In this document: positions 60,505 through 64,000 of the stretch, one piece after another | How positions within the stretch are numbered: position 1 is the stretch's first letter | How the letters are laid out: each line of letters opens with the position of its first letter | Assembly (NCBI RefSeq): GCF_004366355.1 | Contig: NZ_SODV01000001.1 | Coordinates: 620,001-684,000, forward strand | DNA from: Dinghuibacter silviterrae | GTDB lineage: Bacteria; Bacteroidota; Bacteroidia; Chitinophagales; Chitinophagaceae | Reading direction: 5' to 3' | DNA: 64,000 nt | Translations under genes and position numbers: made by a program | Notes under the pieces: model-generated | Told to the model about the DNA's origin: nothing | The model's database searches: none | The model's input: the letters and a program-made list of their open reading frames with translations, nothing else

Positions 60505-63345
60505 TTAGAATTTATACCTCAGACCACCGAGGTAGCTGATCTTGTACATGTCTTTTTCGGCAACGGTATAGTTGCTCCCGGAATCCTGGAAGGGAATCGA
60601 GTACCCCTTGAAGTTGGCATCCACCGTCGTGTAAGGCTGTTTGATGAAAAACTTCGCAGGTGCGTTGGTCAGGTTGTTGATCTTGGCGTAGAAAAAGAAT
60701 CCTTTGAGGATCCGCTTTTCGAAGGACAGGTCCAACTGACCGAAGGGTTTTTGCCAGATGTCCAGGCCTGCATATTGGGATACCTGGGCGATCCGGGAAC
60801 CGGTATAGGCAAAGGCAAGCTGTACGTTGAGGCCGAATTTGGGGTCTTTATACAAGAAGGAGACGTTCCCGACATTGTCTGCCTGACCTTGCAAAGGACG
60901 GGACTGGTTGACGGAGTCCGTGACGACCGAGGTGCCGTTCGACGTCGTCACCTGGTGGTACAACAACTTGATCGTCGTGATCCTAGAGTGCGTATAGGTA
61001 TAGTTGGCCGACACGCCGAACTTTCCGAAGAATTTGGCAATGACGACTTCGGCGCCGATGTTGGTAGCGCTGTTCGTATTCTGCGGCTGGATGTACAGGC
61101 TGCTCGGGCTGTTGTCCCTGGTCACGAAATATTCGATCGGGTTTTCCAGTTTTTTGTAGAAGCCGCCGATCAGGAACTGGTCGGTCAGACCGGGGAAAAG
61201 TTCGTACCGGAGGTCGAGGTTGTCAGCCCTTACGTGTTTCAGCTCGGGGTTCCCGATCTCGGTGAACACTTCGCCAGGCAGGTTATAGGGAACATACTCG
61301 CCAAAGCCGGGACGGCTGATCGACTTGAAATACGACAACCGGAGGTTTTGGTTCTCACTGATGAAATACTTGAAGTGCACGCTGGGCAGCACGTCGGTAT
61401 AATGAACCGTACCGCTGGCGCCGACCGGGTAGGTTTCCGGCAGGGTGGTGGTGTAGTCCATATTCGTGTTTTCCACGCGTACACCGCCCAGGACCTGGAG
61501 GGACTTCACGACCATGAACTTGGCCTGGATATAGCCCGCCCCTGTTTTTTCGTGGGCAGTATAGGTATTGGCACCGACAGCGGTATTGTACCCATAAGCG
61601 TCGCCCGGGGTTTGGAAGTAAAGGGGCAGTTGGTCGATCCCGTGGAAGGGCGTAGTCGCCTGGACGTCTGCCTGGAGGGAATAGGCATCATAATAGTTGG
61701 TCCGGGTCTTATACCGATACAGACCGCCAGTCATGAATTCGACATCCCTTTTAAAGATCCTTGGCTTATAAGTAAGGTTGAGGTAACCTGCTTCGTCCTG
61801 GTCCGTATTGTGTTCCCATACACGGTTCATGATACCGGTGGAGGGTTGAACGGTGGAATCCACGCTGACGATTTTGCCGTTGTTGGTCGTTACCGTTGCG
61901 TCAAAACTGTACCAGGATTGGTCAGGCATTTTCTTTTCGGCCTTGGAATACACACCGCTCCAGTCCAGCTTTACCTTTTCGCCCAACTGGTGTTCCCCGT
62001 GCAGGGTAGCGTTGGCGATGTTCTGGATCGTCCAGGTGCTCCGGTATTCCGGGGACAACTGGGATTGCGTATTGGAGGAGTTCAGACCCACGGTCGTGTC
62101 GGGCGTATAGCGCGTCTCGTACTCGTTCTGGTGCAGATAAAGACCAAAGAGGGAGATCGTGTTTTTGCTGTTGAACACATAGTCGATCTTACCCTGCAAG
62201 CCCAGACGATTGGTTTGGGTACTGTATTGACGGATATAAGAATCTGAGAAATTCAGCGTGTTGGCTGTCGGTTGGAAAACGGGCTGGGCGTCGGGAACCA
62301 GTCTTTTTGAAGTCGAGCCTTCGTAAAAGTTCTGGTAGCTGGCCGACAGGATCACCCCCAGCTTTTTGTTCAGGAACCGGTCGCCGATGGTCATCCCCAG
62401 GGTGCTGTTGATGGGATTGCTTTTATCCGAATAGTTGAAAATGTTGGTCGGAAAATCACCGGGATAGGTCGCTGCATAGTTGTTGCCGTTGACTTCGGCG
62501 GGCGACTTCTTGTTGATGCCCGAATGGGGAAAGCCCAAAAACGGCTGGGTGTTGAAGATCGTGGAGTACCCACCGGAGCCGTTGACCGAAAACAGGAAAC
62601 GTTCGGGCGCGTTCTTCATCACCAGGTTCATCGTACCCCCGATCGCATCGCCTTCCATGTTGGGCGTCAGTGCCTTGATGATTTCGAGGCGGTCGATCAT
62701 TTCAGAGGGGAAGATGTCCATCGGGACAAAGCGATACTTGTCGTCCGGGCTCGGGATCTTGACGCCGTTGACCAGGGTGTTGTTGTAGCGTTGGTCCATC
62801 CCGCGTATGATAGCGTAACGGCCTTCCCCGGTATTGCTCCGTTGGATGGTCACACCGCTCACGCGTTGCAGGGCGTTGGCCACCGTCACGTCGGGCGACA
62901 ATTCAATGTTCTTGGCAGACAAAAGGTTCATCACGTTGTCTGCTTTCTTTTCGATCAGACGCGCGCTTTGGTCGTTCGTCCCGTTACCCGCACCTTGTAC
63001 GGTGATGGTAGTGATTTCCTTGGCGGCGCTCTCCAGGGTGAAGTCGACTTCCTTGTCTCCGTTCGCGTCATCGATGATGACTTCCACGTGTTCCGGCTCC
63101 TTATATCCCACATATTTCACTTCCAGCTCATATTTCCCGGCCGGTACGTGTTTCAGGTTGAAAGTCCCGTCCAGGTTTACGACGGTCGCATACCTTGTGT
63201 GTTCGAGAGTAACAGTGGCGCCAATCAGGGGTTCGCCGGTCTCCTTGTCGGTGACCTTCCCCTTGATTCCCCCGGCCCAGAGGGAGGAGGCGCCCAGACA
63301 TGCCAGCCCCACCAGGGAGCTTATTCGCAGCAATTTATTGGACAT
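60505..63345 (-). CDS. TonB-dependent outer membrane receptor
   Basis: 946 residues. The signal peptide ends near residue 24, then a carboxypeptidase-regulatory-like domain (about 26-110, GKVTDKETGEPLIGATVTLE), a plug domain (DVTVANALQRVSGVTIQR, IRGMDQRYNNTLVNGVKI) and a 22-strand barrel that ends in an aromatic-terminal strand (YLGGLRYKF). It imports a large or scarce nutrient with energy from TonB; the substrate is unknown. First gene of a locus with the beta-helix lipoprotein and, after a terminator, the EEP lipoprotein, which suggests a phosphorus-containing substrate (inference). Confidence 0.92.
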   Translation of the reverse strand: MSNKLLRISSLVGLACLGASSLWAGGIKGKVTDKETGEPLIGATVTLEHTRYATVVNLDGTFNLKHVPAGKYELEVKYVGYKEPEHVEVIIDDANGDKEVDFTLESAAKEITTITVQGAGNGTNDQSARLIEKKADNVMNLLSAKNIELSPDVTVANALQRVSGVTIQRSNTGEGRYAIIRGMDQRYNNTLVNGVKIPSPDDKYRFVPMDIFPSEMIDRLEIIKALTPNMEGDAIGGTMNLVMKNAPERFLFSVNGSGGYSTIFNTQPFLGFPHSGINKKSPAEVNGNNYAATYPGDFPTNIFNYSDKSNPINSTLGMTIGDRFLNKKLGVILSASYQNFYEGSTSKRLVPDAQPVFQPTANTLNFSDSYIRQYSTQTNRLGLQGKIDYVFNSKNTISLFGLYLHQNEYETRYTPDTTVGLNSSNTQSQLSPEYRSTWTIQNIANATLHGEHQLGEKVKLDWSGVYSKAEKKMPDQSWYSFDATVTTNNGKIVSVDSTVQPSTGIMNRVWEHNTDQDEAGYLNLTYKPRIFKRDVEFMTGGLYRYKTRTNYYDAYSLQADVQATTPFHGIDQLPLYFQTPGDAYGYNTAVGANTYTAHEKTGAGYIQAKFMVVKSLQVLGGVRVENTNMDYTTTLPETYPVGASGTVHYTDVLPSVHFKYFISENQNLRLSYFKSISRPGFGEYVPYNLPGEVFTEIGNPELKHVRADNLDLRYELFPGLTDQFLIGGFYKKLENPIEYFVTRDNSPSSLYIQPQNTNSATNIGAEVVIAKFFGKFGVSANYTYTHSRITTIKLLYHQVTTSNGTSVVTDSVNQSRPLQGQADNVGNVSFLYKDPKFGLNVQLAFAYTGSRIAQVSQYAGLDIWQKPFGQLDLSFEKRILKGFFFYAKINNLTNAPAKFFIKQPYTTVDANFKGYSIPFQDSGSNYTVAEKDMYKISYLGGLRYKF

Positions 63346-63597
63346 TGATCAGTTGGTTTTGAGACCGCAAAGTAACAGGAGGGAAAAGGGGGAAAAAAGG
63401 ACCAGGGGAAACTTAAAGGTTATGTAAAGATTTCTTTAAATTTTCGTAATAATTAACTCAAAATCTGCTCAGAATCCGGCCCGGAGCCATTTACGGCCAC
63501 CCGCCGGCCCAGCGGGCCCGGGTCTCAGGTGTCTCGGCCCGGTGTGGTCCCGGGCGCGGATATTTCGGTATTTTTACCCCCTTAACCTATCGCCTCC

Positions 63598-64000
63598 ATG
63601 CCTTTCGAACTCGTCTCCCCCTATACCCCCTCCGGCGACCAGCCGGAGGCCATCCGTCAGCTCACCGAGGGGATCCTGAACGGTGAGAAATACCAAACCC
63701 TCCTTGGCGTCACCGGTTCCGGGAAGACCTTTACCATGGCCAACGTCATCCAGAACGTCCAAAGACCCACCCTCGTCCTGACCCACAACAAGACCCTCGT
63801 CGCCCAACTGTACGGGGAGTTCCGGTCTTTTTTCCCCAACAACGCCATCGAATACTTCGTCTCGTATTACGACTACTACCAGCCCGAGGCATACATGCCC
63901 GTTAGCGACACCTATATCGAAAAAGACCTGTCCATCAACGAAGAGCTCGACAAGCTCCGCCTCCGGGCCACGTCCAACCTCCTCACCGGCCGTCGCGACA
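63598..64000 (+). CDS. uvrB: UvrABC excinuclease subunit B (3' end outside window)
   Basis: The first 134 residues are present. UvrB loads on damaged DNA in nucleotide excision repair. [18 protein letters not shown], Walker [37 protein letters not shown] and the hairpin [16 protein letters not shown] are diagnostic. A TATTTTTA near-match to the -7 box lies at 63569-63576, 21 bases before the ATG. The upstream 252 bases include an AT-rich stretch (63420-63470) and a GC-rich stretch; no other feature was recognised. Confidence 0.97.
   Translation, partial: MPFELVSPYTPSGDQPEAIRQLTEGILNGEKYQTLLGVTGSGKTFTMANVIQNVQRPTLVLTHNKTLVAQLYGEFRSFFPNNAIEYFVSYYDYYQPEAYMPVSDTYIEKDLSINEELDKLRLRATSNLLTGRRD

Noticed and set aside
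60484-62247. A long open frame on the plus strand opposite the TonB receptor gene
   Set aside because: Lies wholly antisense to a well-supported receptor, has low-complexity valine- and glycine-rich content without family motifs, and arises from the high GC and codon bias.
1-64000. CRISPR arrays, rRNA, tRNA, insertion sequences and prophage genes
   Set aside because: No regularly spaced repeats, transposase motifs, integrase or RNA-gene-like folds were seen by eye; short intergenic gaps leave little room. A covariance-model scan would be decisive.

Overview
The window is a chromosomal segment of a high-GC member of the Bacteroidota, most likely family Chitinophagaceae; the genus cannot be fixed from the sequence. 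The evidence is TAnnTTTG-type promoter boxes with almost no Shine-Dalgarno sites, a TonB receptor with an N-terminal carboxypeptidase-regulatory-like domain, single-chain FtsX/MacB permeases, DUF4369/DUF5106-like thioredoxin lipid-envelope proteins and the Bacteroidota tail-fibre C-terminal domain. Gene density is very high. No rRNA, tRNA, insertion sequence, prophage or CRISPR array was recognised. No stretch without a gene exceeds 300 bases. The longest are 687-945 and 9545-9808, each holding a long perfect hairpin, then 63346-63597 (AT-rich, upstream of uvrB) and 46103-46350 (an OxyR-like operator).

Layout. 1-5300: cysS (partial), an EEP-family membrane hydrolase, two rhomboids (one apparently catalytically dead) and rlmD, all on the minus strand. 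5366-9544: secreted redox, foldase and outer-membrane barrel genes. 9800-19550: metF, lptB-GH3, fabG, carbonic anhydrase, a Dcu transporter with an enoyl-CoA hydratase, paaZ and adk. 19665-22675: msrB and an FtsX-like permease. 22737-28126: a three-gene SMC-like operon (JetA/JetB/JetC, Wadjet/MksBEF class) with no JetD nuclease. 28172-34200: an M48 protease, a secreted unknown, nitroreductase, recX, omega-amidase and nagA. 34185-40966: S41 protease, thiL, suhB, a glycosyltransferase, and a second GH3 with a LysE exporter.

41000-53704: mtgA, an HD protein, NadR-like kinase with pnuC, nfu, ahpC-ahpD, an orphan phosphoribosyltransferase facing pcrA, a GIY-YIG protein, yccF, recA, a Fic protein lacking its catalytic His, mgsA and a GNAT. 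53804-63345: a DUF6067-like glycosidase, a tail-fibre-domain protein, and a TonB receptor / beta-helix lipoprotein / EEP lipoprotein locus. uvrB starts at 63598 and runs off the window.

How the parts work together: ahpC-ahpD, msrB and the TlpA-like protein form an oxidative and redox-repair group. recA, recX, pcrA and uvrB are DNA repair genes scattered singly. The TonB, beta-helix and EEP genes look like a substrate-uptake locus. The most unusual observations are the JetABC operon without JetD, two related hairpin elements whose arms differ in a compensated way, and promoter boxes placed only four bases before start codons, which implies leaderless messages.
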